Positions 23,083 through 33,255 of a stretch of 64,000 nt of DNA are shown here, piece by piece. Position 1 is the first letter of the stretch. Each line of letters opens with the position of its first letter. The position numbers were made by a program, and so were the translations under genes. This DNA comes from Marsupella aquatica (taxonomy: Eukaryota > Marchantiophyta). The stretch is taken from positions 3,906,001 through 3,970,000 of the forward strand of contig OZ316899.1 of the NCBI GenBank assembly GCA_973895155.1. Reading direction: 5' to 3'. The notes under the pieces were generated by a model. The model saw only the letters and a list, made by a program, of their open reading frames with translations. It did no database searches and was not told where the DNA came from.

Positions 23083-24366
23083 CTAAGTGTGGCCAGATCG
23101 AATGCCCATCTTGGGCGTGTTCCATTCATAGTCACAAAACAACTCATCACCCGCCCTAATGGTCCATATGGCTACTGTCATAACATGATCATCCATATGT
23201 GTGACATAGTAAGGCAGAGTGGGTGGGCCAAAAATCTGAGCCCACTCTACATTAGGCTGGAGTCCACTCCCTCTACCATGTGTACTATTGATGTACCCAG
23301 TTATGTTATCTGAACGCACAGGGTCCCCATCAATCATCCTACAATGCCAAGGCCTCCTTAGGACCTCATCTGGGTCTGAGTCCATCTGCAATGCATATAC
23401 CCCCCAAGCTAGATGTTGGCGCAAGAGGATGTTCCAACTCTTGGATGTATACACAGGCCCAATGTAAGGGAAAAGGTGTTCCCCATCATAGCCACGACGC
23501 CAAGGCTTTGGAGGGACCTCAATGTCCTCCAAAGCAAATAAGCCTAATCCAACCTCCCCGCCAAGGGTCGATGCCTTCACTATCCATTGCCGACCCCATA
23601 TGTACAGGGATATCAATGGCTAGGCCACGAGGAATCGCAAAACTCTCAGGGTCAAAATCCTTGAAGACACTGATTTCCTTTCCCGTCACATATGATAAGC
23701 CCAACCTCCCTTCAACTTCTATGTACTCCTCCCCTGGTGGAGGCATAACACTCCTTCTAAAGTGCTCATGGGATGGGTCTGTGTCTAGAACTACATGCTG
23801 TTATCGATGTCTATGAGAACGTGGTCTTGTGCGTAGAACCCTAGTAGGGGGCGGTGCATCATCCCTACCATGCCCCAACTCTACCACTATGGGTTCATGA
23901 ACAACATCTGCCTGAACATGTGCGGGGGTACATGATTGCTCGGGGTCTTCAACTGATGATGCAAGCAACTGTCTAGCACCAGCTAGGAATGCATCATGCC
24001 ATAGTTGACTAGAGACCAATGGAGGACGGGCCCTACAAGGCACCTATTCAATCATAAACAAACAAAAATTAATACTTGTCTCCTAAAAGGTCTCAAACCA
24101 GCCAACTATTATGATAGTGTATCATATATAGCGGAGTTCATGTCAAGCAATACCTGGCGAGCTGAATATCCCGGTAAATCACCCTCATGTCGACCATAGT
24201 TTTCGATGTGTTCAATGGACTGCCACGCTTGACGAACCACCAGTCCTTTACATCTAAGACACCAGCATGGAATAGGGCCTAATGGAGGGGGTGCTAGAGG
24301 CTGTTGAGGGGGAGGAGGAAGACAAGTCAGAGTCGGAATCTGTATCCAAACTCTCAGAAGTCGACA
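23083..24366 (-). pseudogene. SET-domain methyltransferase-like exons inside CACTA element
   Basis: The likely start is the ATG at 24,366 (MSTSESLDTDSDSD...). After a frame change the first exon shows CWCLRCKG followed by His residues, a zinc-binding-like pattern of CACTA N-termini, and ends at 24,154 (CAG-GTATTG). The second exon starts at 24,043 in phase 0. It carries a TAA near 23,800 (CAA to TAA), then shifts frame near 23,570 into a SET domain: GLGLFALEDI, FPYIGPVYTSK, GYINSTHGRGSGLQPNVEW and AGDELFCDYEW. These correspond to SET motifs for cofactor binding, the NxxH/PN(V)xW knot and the DY active-site end. The frame stops at TAG 23,083. A phase-0 donor TGT-GTATTC just beyond it could splice to the phase-0 transposase exon at 22,973. 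A zinc-SET-transposase fusion is therefore possible; a separate SET gene is the alternative. Confidence 0.75.
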
Positions 24367-25432
24367 TTGTCTGCCAATTACACACAAACAAGTCTTTACC
24401 AAAATGCAAGATTGATTCATCACCCTAACTTGAGGTAAACCCAAACAGGAAATATATAGTATGTTAATAATTTGCAGTGTTGGACTTAATTAGTACTTGA
24501 ATGATATCCGCGCTCTACAGTGCCTACTAGGCTCTAAGCCTTAGACTATATGCTAAGGCCAATCCAAAAAAACCTGCACATACAGGCTAGGTGGGGAAGT
24601 TGAAAGATGAGATGACATACATGCAAACCTAAGTAACAAACCAATAATTAATGAAATTAATAAAAATCAATGACGAGTTGGATGTCCAATTATAAACTCC
24701 CACAAGTAACGCATATATCATGTCAAATATTTCCAATACATTTTGGAGGATCATATATGTCATACCTTTTGGATGCGCGTACTCTCGCTGTGCATAATGC
24801 ATTGGCAAAAGTAAACCCTACTAAGAAAATCAAGGAAAAGCAACAACCCGACCCTCCAAAAACAAAAAATACAAAACTGCACAAAACGGCACTAGAGTGT
24901 TAATTTAATTTGTGACTTCTTATAGTCCCCAAAAGTTGCACCATGCATATAGCATTGCCTCATGGTCAAAATGGAAATCATTTAAAATCAAACTGAAAAT
25001 AGATCTAGGTACATACATTCAATGATCATCCATACCCACCAAAAAATAGTGTGCTAGCTTTGTCACGACAACTGTACGTTGATATGCCCGTTTTGCGCCG
25101 CACACCTAATAAGCCCACAATATAGCATAATTAACCCCCAACTAACATAAAGGGGGACATTATAGTATACATGGGATCCAAATGCCAAAGTCCAAATGCC
25201 AAGGTCATGCAATTCACAAACCATCAAAAAATACATTGGGAGGGTTAAGTCCGATACTTTGGAGGAGGGGTCCGATACTAAGTCCAATTGACCTAGAATC
25301 GGAGTTTCCGATGCGGAAAGTATCGGACGTTATGCATTTTGGGTTTTTAGGTCACCCGACTAAAGTGCGAAGGCACTCTAGTCGGGAAAAGCATCGGGAG
25401 CATTTCACGATACCTTTGCGGAGCTCGTAGCG
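24367..25432. promoter_or_regulatory. Central divergent intergenic region of CACTA element
   Basis: This 1.07-kb stretch separates the minus-strand zinc/SET/transposase unit from the plus-strand tnpA-like gene and so must hold both promoters. It is AT-rich and has no recognisable gene. Five CCGAT/ATCGG motifs lie at 25,251-25,335, just upstream of the plus-strand start, the same word that fills both ends of the element. This suggests that the end-binding protein also regulates this promoter (inference). Confidence 0.55.
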
Positions 25433-26596
25433 ATGGAAGGGAATGCAGGAGGGATGGGAGATGGTGCCGGGCCATCAAGCAGCTATGGTGAAGTCATGGC
25501 TCAATTGTTTAGGGAGAAGGTGGGGCTCTCGCCGAAGGTTGCATTGCAGGTAGCTCAGCTCACTCAAGGACTGATCGACAGCTCCCAGAAGGTAGCCATC
25601 ACTGATGCAGAAAAACCTTTCCAAGCCAGACTCGAGGAGGAGAGATTGCAGAGGAAGAGGAAACGTAACACTAGGGAGGACAAGAGAGAGAGGCCATTGG
25701 AAGCCCTATCACCAAGACAAAAGGAGAAGAGCCTAAGGAGGGAGGCTCAGGCTGCAGAATGACAGAGAATTCAGGAGGAACGAAAGAAGGCAGAGGATAG
25801 GGCCAAGAGGCCAAAATTGTTTCTGAATGAGGGAGGTGCTCCACTCTCCAGGAGTTATCGTTTGTTTGGGAGTCAAGTTAGGCAGATTGTGAGGTCTCAT
25901 TTTGGCCCGATGGACTACTGGGGGAAGAAGAAGCAGGATGAGAGATTTAGAATTCGAGAGCAAATCAAAGAGAGATTTTTGAATGGGTCGTTTGTGGACA
26001 ATCGATTCTTAAACAAAAAGATCTCAGTCTCACTTGCAGACATGCAAAATCATGTACGAGAGAAGATGCGAAAGTACCTGGCTGAATGCAAACTGGATGA
26101 GGAGGTGATCAGGAAAGGGGGAAGCCCAGCTGGTGAAATTCTTGAGGATGCTTGGTGTGCTTGGGTTGAAGAAGAGTTGCATGTTCGAGCTTGGCAAGCC
26201 ACACAACGCTGGGAAGCTGAAATTCAAGCAGCTCAAAAGAAGATTAAACAAGGAGAGATGGTGAATACTGCACCCATGCATCAAGAACTTGAAGAATGGT
26301 TAGCAAAATCAGCCCTGCTTGGAGACCCACCATCCTGGCTAATGAAAGCTCTGTTGAGAGTAACAAAGAGGCCAAAGGTTACTCACAGAATGGGGCAAGG
26401 CGGATCACAACGTCTCAAGGCCGATTTTGTAAGTGCTCCATTCCCCTCCTCTCCATGCATTCCTTCAGCAACATTCCTCCTCCCTAATCACCTGAGGCCA
26501 ATTGACAAATGCCTAACCCTTCCAAACCCGGGACAGGTCTTTGTATGCCTGTAGGTTGCTCGATCATGCCTTAGTTTTTTTTGCTTTTGGCATGTA

Positions 26597-26695
26597 AGGT
26601 CCGATTCTAGTCCGATCCTTTAAGTATCGGATGCAGCATCGGACAATAAAAAAGAATCGGAACTGTCGAGGGTACCGATTCTATTAGTATCGGAT
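26597..26695. repeat. Intronic CCGAT cluster of tnpA-like gene
   Basis: Seven TCCGAT/ATCGGA-type words occur in about 100 bp inside the intron of the plus-strand gene, for example TCCGATTCTAGTCCGATCC. They match the subterminal motif of the element. They may be binding sites, or the remains of an inserted CACTA end. Confidence 0.6.
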
Positions 26696-27492
26696 ATATT
26701 CAAATTTTTGAATAGTTTGTGCATGAAAGGCTAAGTGTTCTTATGGGTCTTTGACGGTGAAGGGTTTATATAGGTGTTTAATTAGGCCAGGGTAGGGTTG
26801 CTATAATTGACCTTAGTATTGGGGGTGGCATATGGTTTGGGTGTGTAGGAGAAAGAGCACGGACGACCATTGTTGCCGGCAGAGTGAGAGCTGGCAAAGG
26901 AGCATGGTGCTCGGGCGTTGAAGATTCACATGGACGACATGTTGGCCTCGATAAGTGCGGATATTAGAATGATTTGAAAGATGGCTTCATGCTGGTATGT
27001 ATGTTGCGGAATGACATATGGATTGGAGATTGTTACTATGTGCAGGATGAGTCAGGGGGTGAGGAGGACTTGGAGAGTGAGGAGGATGGTGAGGGGGAGG
27101 AGGACGAGGAGGACAAGGAGGATGCGGAGGATGATAGTGCTTCAGAGGGGAGTGTGGCCGAGGCTCCAGTACGAGGTTCTACTGGTGCGCGTGGCCGGTC
27201 AGGACCCCAAGAGAGTGGATGTCACCAGTTTGGTCGGGGTGTAGGTGGCTCCACTCGCCGGATGGAGCGTAGAGCAGGTGATATGCCTCCTTCTCATCAA
27301 AGATTAGCTGGTAGGAGTGGACGGAGTGAGTCCCGGGTTCCAGCCATAGTAGGTCACAACCAAGGGGTTCGTAGTGAGTCCGGAGTTCTAGCCACAGCAG
27401 GTGGTCGAGTGAGGACTGGCCCTGGTGTTGTACCAGGTGGGTCTTGACAACGGGCTGGTGTTCATACTGGTCGTGTCGTTGGCCAGTCAGGA

Positions 27493-28130
27493 GGTTCCGG
27501 CCGTAGCAGTGGAGGTGAGTCTTGCCCTGAGGGGGGTAGTGGTGGAGTTGTTGCACCTCGTCAGTTTAGGGCTGGCCCTGGTAGTGTACCAGCTGGTTCA
27601 CGACAGTCCGGGGGAGGCCTTGGTGGTCATGTGCCCACACCATCTCCTGTTCATAGTGGTGGTGTAGGCATCCAGTTTGGAGGTTCCGGCCGTAGTGGTG
27701 GAGGTGAGTCTCGTCCTGAGGGGGGTAGTGGTGGAGTTGTTGCACCTCGTCAGTTTAGGGCTGGCCTTGGTAGTGTACCAACTGGTTCACGACAGTTCGG
27801 GGGAGGCCTTGGTGGTCATGTGCCCACACCATCTCCTGTTCATAGTGGTGGTGTAGGCATCCAGTCTAGAGGTTCCGGCCATAGTGGTGGAGGTGAGTCT
27901 CGCCCCGAGGGGGGTAGTGGTGGAGTTGCTGCACCTCGTCAGTTTAGGGCTAGCCCTGGTAGTGTACCAGCTGGTTCGCGACAGTCCGGGGGGGGCCTTG
28001 GTGGTCATGTGCCCACACCATCTCCTATTCATAGTGGTGGTGTAGGCACCCAGTCGGGAGGCTCCCGTGATAGTGGTGGAGGTGAGACTCGTCCTGAGGG
28101 GGGTAGTGGTGGTGGTGCTGGAGGGGCTTC
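27493..28130 (+). repeat. 189-bp coding tandem repeat (63 codons), about 3.4 copies
   Basis: The phrase GGTTCCGGCC recurs at 27,493, 27,682 and 27,871, with GGCTCCCGTG at 28,060, a constant 189-bp step. Each unit encodes GGES(R/C)PEGGSGG, APRQFRA, GGGLGGHVPTPSP and HSGGVG. The period is a multiple of three and copies are similar, so the array expanded within a coding frame. Such low-complexity regions often mediate self-association; role here unknown. Confidence 0.9.
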
Positions 28131-28806
28131 TTTCCACACTTGTGTCGGGGAAGGAGTGCCTTCCCATGGTTCAGGCGCATCTGGAGGTGGGGGAGTACCA
28201 GAGATTGCTTCTGCACCTCATCCACATGACGATGGAGGCAGATCAGGTAGCCACGACCATGATGTCCTACCTAGTGTGTCAGTGGTAGAGACTCATAGAG
28301 CAGAGCAGCCTAGTCGTTCCCATGTGAAGAAGAGGAAGACGCGACATAGCTTGTATGGATAGTGGACTAGGTAGACATGTATAGATCTAGTACCAGGCTA
28401 GCGAGGTGGATAGTTGGAGGGCATTATGTCCATTTGATATGCCCAGCCTTTAGCATAGCTGGCACTCACTAGTACATATTAAGCTGATTTCCGATGCTCA
28501 ATTTTTGCGAACAATCGGCGTTCGATTCTTTTAGCATTGGAAATTCCGATTATCACAAAATGGCAATATGCCATACTCTCGGCTTTGGATATCATCATTT
28601 CCGATATAATTGACAACGGAACCTTTCCGATGCGTTAAAAAACACATCATATCCGTTAGAAAACACATCGGATCCCTCAACAAAAACTTTGATTGATATG
28701 TCCAATGTTTTTTGTAATGAAAATGATGTGCGTTACAATATTGATCGGAAAAGTTCCGTAGTTAATAAGAACGGATATTATATCTGATTGTGCTAACATG
28801 GCAAAG

Positions 28807-28926
28807 TCCGATGCTGGGAGAATGGGAAAGTCCGATGCTGGGAGTATGGGAAAGTCCGATACTAGAAGAATGGGAAAGTCCGATGCTAGAAGAATGGGAA
28901 AGTCCAATGCTGGGAGCATGGGAAAG
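28807..28926 (+). repeat. Left 24-bp subterminal tandem array
   Basis: Five units with a 24-bp step (starts 28,807, 28,831, 28,855, 28,879 and 28,903), consensus beginning TCCGATGCTGGGAGAATGGG and ending AAAG. Likely binding sites for the TNPA-like protein, by analogy with En/Spm. Confidence 0.9.
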
Positions 28927-29787
28927 TCTGGTTGTGGCAAAAAGACAAATTTTGATTGTGTTAGAATGAAAAGTTTTGATGTGTTAGATGGGGTATGTGG
29001 TTGCACCGACATACTCTTCCCAAAAGATGCAATCATTCTTGCATGCATGAATAACTTTATACTTGAGGCAAATGGACTTGAGTGTTGTTTTTGCCTCCTT
29101 CCAAGACCCAACATATTGTTCCCTTAAGGAAATATGTGCTCAACATGCAGCCAAGTCCAAAATATATCATCTAGAAGGAGATTGCTTCTCCCATGTAGTC
29201 TTTGTTGCAAGTCCAACAACAACATAGTTGATAAAAGATGAGACAATCAGGAGCCATTGATGCTAAGGATTTGGAAGGACCAAAATATCATCAATAACTA
29301 ATAAGCCATAATATTATCCCATATCAAATCTAATGAAGGAAGGCTTTACTATCGACGAATGACCCCTGCCAAATTTCTATTGGTTTCTCCTAGGGGAATG
29401 TAACAGGGTAATTAGAATAGGTCACTTGATGCAAAGATCTAATCTCATGATAGAGAAAAATGGATCAAGAATGGGTCCAAATTATGGGTCTTAGTAAATT
29501 CACAAGTGTATAAAATCCCCAAACACTCTAAGTCAAACAACAAAAGTGCTAAGCTTGCATGTACAATGTAAGGAATAAGAACCACAAAGTTAAGCTCATG
29601 TTGGAGGAATAGCAATTGGGATGGGTGACCAATTAGTTGAGAAAATTTGAAGAGTTCACATGTCAAGGGAAATGGGCACCTAGCTCATAGTTCCAAATGA
29701 AAGTAGAACCCAATTAAAGGATCGAAAGAGATGGGTGACCTGAGCATGTCGCGTCCGCTGAAATGCATATCCCATTTTGATTGCTTT

Positions 29788-29892
29788 GGACTTTCCCATT
29801 CTCCTAGCATCGGACTTTCCCATTCTCTCACCATCGGACTTTCCCATTCTCCTAGCATCGGACTTTCCCATTCTCCCACCATCAGACTTTCT
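29788..29892 (-). repeat. Right 24-bp subterminal tandem array (inverted)
   Basis: About 4.4 units of the same 24-bp word on the opposite strand (starts near 29,788, 29,812, 29,836, 29,860 and 29,884). With the left array it forms an inverted pair about 860 bp apart. Confidence 0.9.
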
Positions 29893-30289
29893 GATAGAAG
29901 TCCGATTGTCGATATCCGATACTATTAAAATGGCATGTTGCGATGCTAGTAGTATCGGATGTATGGTTTTTCAAATTTTATTTTACAAAGGCATCCGATG
30001 TGGAGAGAATCGGAAAAAGGAGGTAAAATGTACTAGTGACTATGCATGGAGATGTTCTCCATTTTTTGTACTTTTGCCCTGGATATTTCATTTTTGTATA
30101 TAAGATATAGTTATGCCGTGTCATGCCCGGGTTTCAACGTACATAGTGTGCAATCAAAATTGATAGTCTCTCTTGACTAAATGACCTCTCTAAACCCTAG
30201 ATAAAAACTCAGTTAAAGAATTAAATTGCACCCCAATTAAACCCCCAATTAGTCCCCCATTTAAAATAGGCCCAATCAAGCTCGCCAAA

Positions 30290-30712
30290 TAGTTTCTGGT
30301 AGATACCGATCCATATCCGATGCCACAATCATCATACTTTTCCATCCCAAACGTATCGCAAAGTCTGATTCTACTATAATTGCAATTTCCGTTCCAAATA
30401 ACATCGGACAATTCCGATGTTAAAACAATCGGGCATTTCCATGTCCAGAATATTGGTCTAGAATCAGACGCCTCCATTAACAAAAAATGCGTGGAACAGA
30501 CATCCGATTAAGCGGGCATCGGACATAGTGTTTCCCGACACTTTAGATGACTGAACTCCTGAATGTTTTGGTATCGGTAGTTCCAATTAGTTTCCGATTG
30601 TCATTTTCCGATAAAAAGTATATTGGAAAATGCGATTCTTTTGGTATCGGACAGGTGAGATTTCCGCGTCGAATTTCCTGAAGGCGTCCGATGGAAATAC
30701 AATCGGTAAAAC
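30290..30712. repeat. Right subterminal CCGAT motif cluster
   Basis: About a dozen CCGAT/ATCGG words in both orientations, next to the right terminus, mirroring the left end of the 12.1-kb element. Confidence 0.75.
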
Positions 30713-30731
30713 GCCTCAAAATGTACTAGTG
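30713..30731 (-). repeat. Right terminal inverted repeat of CACTA element
   Basis: Reads CACTAGTACATTTTGAGGC on the minus strand and ends directly before the TAG duplication at 30,732-30,734. Confidence 0.92.
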
Positions 30732-30960
30732 TAGTTATTGGTAACAAGAAAGTGGGTGGTAATTTTTTTGGAATTTTTTTTGGAATTTTTTTTTGTTTTG
30801 TTTTGGGTTAGTCATCATCATACTGCTAGCGCCTGGAGCTACAATAGCAACGCTTGGCGCTCGCAAAAAAATGTCATGATTTTAATTATTTTGAAAAATG
30901 AGACTTTAAATGGTACATTTTTAGATCATTTTTTATTGGTAACAATAAAATTTTCTGAGA

Positions 30961-31890
30961 AGAGCTTATCAAGGCCAAGTTCTTGTGGACGCCTACTGCC
31001 AACCAGCTTGACGACCTTCTATTTTGTAAGAACAGATTTGTCGGCATCCGGGAGGCCATCAACCATTGCAATGACAAACATCGGGACCTGAAGGGTTGCA
31101 CGGTGGCATGGACAAAAACAATGGAGCTAAGGGAATTGTCAGGAGCAGCCAAAATGAAGAGGAAGGTGCCCATCAACAAAGAGGCCACCCCGGCTAAAGA
31201 ACAAGGTTGGCGACACCTAGAAAGTTGGTCGAGCAAGGGAGAAAGAGCTAGGAGGAGGCCAACAAACTAGAGGTCAACCCAGTCAATGCCATCCCCACAA
31301 GGGATGACACATGGAAGGGTTGGGCGACGGTCCTACCAAAGGAGGTGCAGTTATACTCTGCACAAGACGAGGATGCATGTTTTATGGCTATGCAATCCCG
31401 GAAGTACTAAGGCTTCATGGCTGGATTTTGGCTTGGAGGCCTTTGTTAGATTACCTTGGCTAAAGCCGAAGGTGCCAGATTCAGACCTGCTAGAATTTGT
31501 GGGATCCTAGGATCACAAAGTAGACACAACCAAGGTGTATGGGAGGGTATTATATCTCACTCCCAAGGTGATTGCCAAGGTATTTGGCTTGCCGATAGGC
31601 AATAAGACCAAGGTGGACACCCAAAAAAACTTGTCGAATAAGGAGTTTGGGTCGTTCCCCTGGCCATCAATGAAGAATGGCTTCTATTGGAACACCTACA
31701 CCAACCCGCATATAGGAGAAATGATTGATTTCCTATGGGTGACCATGCATTGCAATTTGGCAAGGCCGGAGATTGGCAAGGCACAGGAGACACCTTGTAG
31801 AGAGACCAGACCCAAGTTGGGACTACAACGGGTACCTCCTCACCCAATTGAAGAAGATCTTGAAGGAGAGGTGGATTGCATGATTGAGGA
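30961..31890 (+). pseudogene. Globular plant-transposon-type domain, copy at 31 kb
   Basis: Frames at 30,983-31,270 and 31,286-31,890 align with pieces of the minus-strand gene at 44,310-43,260. LWTPTANQLDDLL matches VWIPTSAKLDELL; LKGCTVAWTK matches LKGHTLAWSK; GRVLYLTPKVIAKVFGLP matches GKVVELTPALIEVIFALP; GNKTKVD, SFPWPSMKNGF, TNPHIGEMID and ARPEIGKA also correspond. The run F-V-RLPW ... YG-V--LTP--I--VFGLP-GN has the flavour of the putative plant transposon domain seen in extra ORFs of plant retrotransposons; this family call is tentative. Stops (TAG at 31,268 and 31,508) and frameshifts show decay. No coiled-coil part follows; it ends at telomere-like repeats. Confidence 0.65.
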
Positions 31891-31893
31891 CTA

Positions 31894-31921
31894 CCAAAAC
31901 CCTAAACCCTAAACCCTAAAC
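31894..31921 (+). repeat. Interstitial telomere-like repeat (AAACCCT)
   Basis: Three AAACCCT units and a partial fourth. It lies at the point where similarity to the 43-44 kb gene ends. Short interstitial telomere tracts can be left by repair of double-strand breaks; one copy of this size may also be chance. Confidence 0.7.
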
Positions 31922-33255
31922 AAGGCAAAAATGTCTCCACTCCTTTGAAAAGTCCTTGCATTGCCAACGGCCAAGATTAGGTTGATCTAGAGCAAAAAGT
32001 ACTTTTACAAATCAAATATGTATGAGACAAATTCATTATTGTGTTGAGCTCCCAAGGGAACTCCTTTCTTGTCTTGACATGTATTTTATGGGTTGACAAC
32101 TGGTTTTATGGGAGGGTTGGCACTATTCGTTCCCTTAGGACTTTTTGGAAACAAGGAGTCGGACTCCTTTGGACTTAGGTGCAAGATAGAGTAGTGGCAA
32201 ATAGAAGTACTCGGGCACTTTTGGTGTTCAAGATTCTTGTCTTTCCACTTGCAACTTGTCGAGAAAGTATCAAAGCTGAGCCTTGTGGAGCGCGAATGGG
32301 TAGCAAAGTCCTCTAGAATTGTTGCATTCACGTCTAGCTATATGGGTTGAATTGATTCAAAGAGTAGTCATGCCATGGTGTGAGCCCAGATGCAAAGGCC
32401 AATCAAACGCAAAAAGGGACATTGATGAACACAAAAAGAAAGGCCTTGATCGAGCTCAGATTTAATTTAGGGTCTAGAGCCCTCTCTTGGCAAATGACAT
32501 TCAAATCCAGACAGGAGCGGCAAGAACAAGCAAAGAAAGGAGGGCCAATCAAGCGCAAAAAGGGACATTGAGGAACGCAAAAATAAAGGCCTTTATTGAG
32601 CTGCAGATTTAATTTAGGGTCTAGAGCCCTCTCTTGGCAAATGACATTCAAATCCAGACAGGAGCGGCGGGAACAAGCAAAGAAAGGAGGGCCAATCAAG
32701 CTGCAAATTTGATTACGCTGTGAGCTTGTAGGTTTGTCGATGACATTTGATTCCGAAAGGGAACATTGGAAAAGAGCATGGAGAGGATGGTCGAGTAGTC
32801 ACTAAATCACCAGGTGCCACTTTAAATCTCGCTTTGCTTTTGTTTGGAAAGAGGATCTGAAGATCGACATAATTGAAATAGTTTAAATGCAAGTTTGCTT
32901 TTGTTTTTCAAGAGAACAAAACAGATCTAGGCTGCATTGGACTCAAGAAGGGAAGGAGGAAAGATTAAATGCGTTCAGAATTTGTGAGGTACTCGTCATA
33001 AATTGAAATGCATGGTATGTACTAGGTGACAAGGTCATATCTATTTAGGTGGTCTGCCTTTCAATTGGGTGAAGGAAGTTGAATGCCAGGACTGTCAAAG
33101 TGGGACTACTGTGATTGTTTCAAGCCTTTGATTGTGCCAATGGTGAGTCACGCGTGTTAATTTGCATTGCAATCCTTGACATGCATGCAAAGAGTGGGAG
33201 CAGGGGCAGTGCAAAGCTTCTCAATCCCTTCTTTATGTTACATGAGTAGGCCAAA
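31922..33255. other. Unassigned DNA
   Basis: No gene recognised. It contains the tandem duplication at 32,397-32,700, and otherwise only short chance ORFs. Confidence 0.4.
32397..32700 (+). repeat. Tandem duplication, about 146 bp, two copies
   Basis: GGCCAATCAARCGCAAAAAG starts at 32,397 and 32,543, and a third partial start lies at 32,690. The two units differ at few positions (for example GATGAACACAAAAAGAAAGG against GAGGAACGCAAAAATAAAGG). Non-coding. Confidence 0.9.

Larger units (their letters stand above)
25433..28362 (+). pseudogene. tnpA-like second gene of CACTA element
   Basis: Starts at 25,433 (ATG GAA GGG AAT). The first exon, 25,433-26,428, has a charged coiled-coil segment (EERLQRKRKRN...), then RSYRLFGSQVRQIVRSHFG and a central domain I do not recognise. 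The donor TTT-GTAAGT at 26,429 joins in phase 0 to an acceptor at 27,045 (GTGCAG before GATGAG). A possible small exon lies near 26,849-26,994. The last exon encodes a Glu/Asp-rich stretch, then Gly/Ser-rich repeats of 63 residues, and ends VKKRKTRHSLYG with a nuclear-signal-like basic patch. In-frame TGA codons at 25,760 and 27,445 are both CGA-to-TGA type. By position and pairing with the transposase it is the TNPA counterpart, which binds subterminal repeats; there is no direct sequence proof. Confidence 0.7.
28467..30038. mobile_element. Nested non-autonomous CACTA derivative, 1.57 kb
   Basis: Ends are CACTAGTACATATT and, inward from the right, CACTAGTACATTTTACC. The flanking duplication is ACT (28,464-28,466 and 30,039-30,041). 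The interior at about 28,990-29,270 resembles 22,390-22,640 of the transposase exon (shared CAATCATTC..GCATG, GGAGATTGCTTCTCC / AGTAGGTTGCTTGCTCC, and AAGTCCAACAACAAC). It is therefore an internally deleted copy of a related element, comparable to dSpm. It inserted between the end of the tnpA-like gene and the right terminus of the larger element. Confidence 0.9.
18595..30731. mobile_element. CACTA (En/Spm) transposon, 12.1 kb, with SET-domain exon
   Basis: Ends are CACTGGTACATATTTTGGG at the left and, reading inward from the right, CACTAGTACATTTTGAGGC. The flanking 3-bp duplication is TAG (18,592-18,594 and 30,732-30,734). Minus strand: zinc-motif exon, SET exon and transposase exons. Plus strand: a tnpA-like gene. 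About a dozen CCGAT/ATCGG motifs sit at each end, as expected of subterminal binding sites. It carries a nested CACTA derivative (28,467-30,038) and a miniature transposon (20,680-20,920). Stops and frameshifts in every gene mean it is no longer autonomous, though its ends look usable. Confidence 0.93.

Noticed and set aside
24880-24905. CACTAGAGTG as a further CACTA end
   Set aside because: It lacks the GTACAT continuation and CCGAT neighbours, and has no partner or duplication.
27179-28225. Minus-strand ORFs opposite the Gly/Ser repeats
   Set aside because: They follow the same 189-bp period as the plus-strand coding repeat and are explained by it.
28807-29892. Regular 24-bp repeats resembling a CRISPR array
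   Set aside because: The units are contiguous without unique spacers, sit in inverted pairs inside CACTA ends, and the DNA is plant nuclear; they are subterminal transposon repeats.
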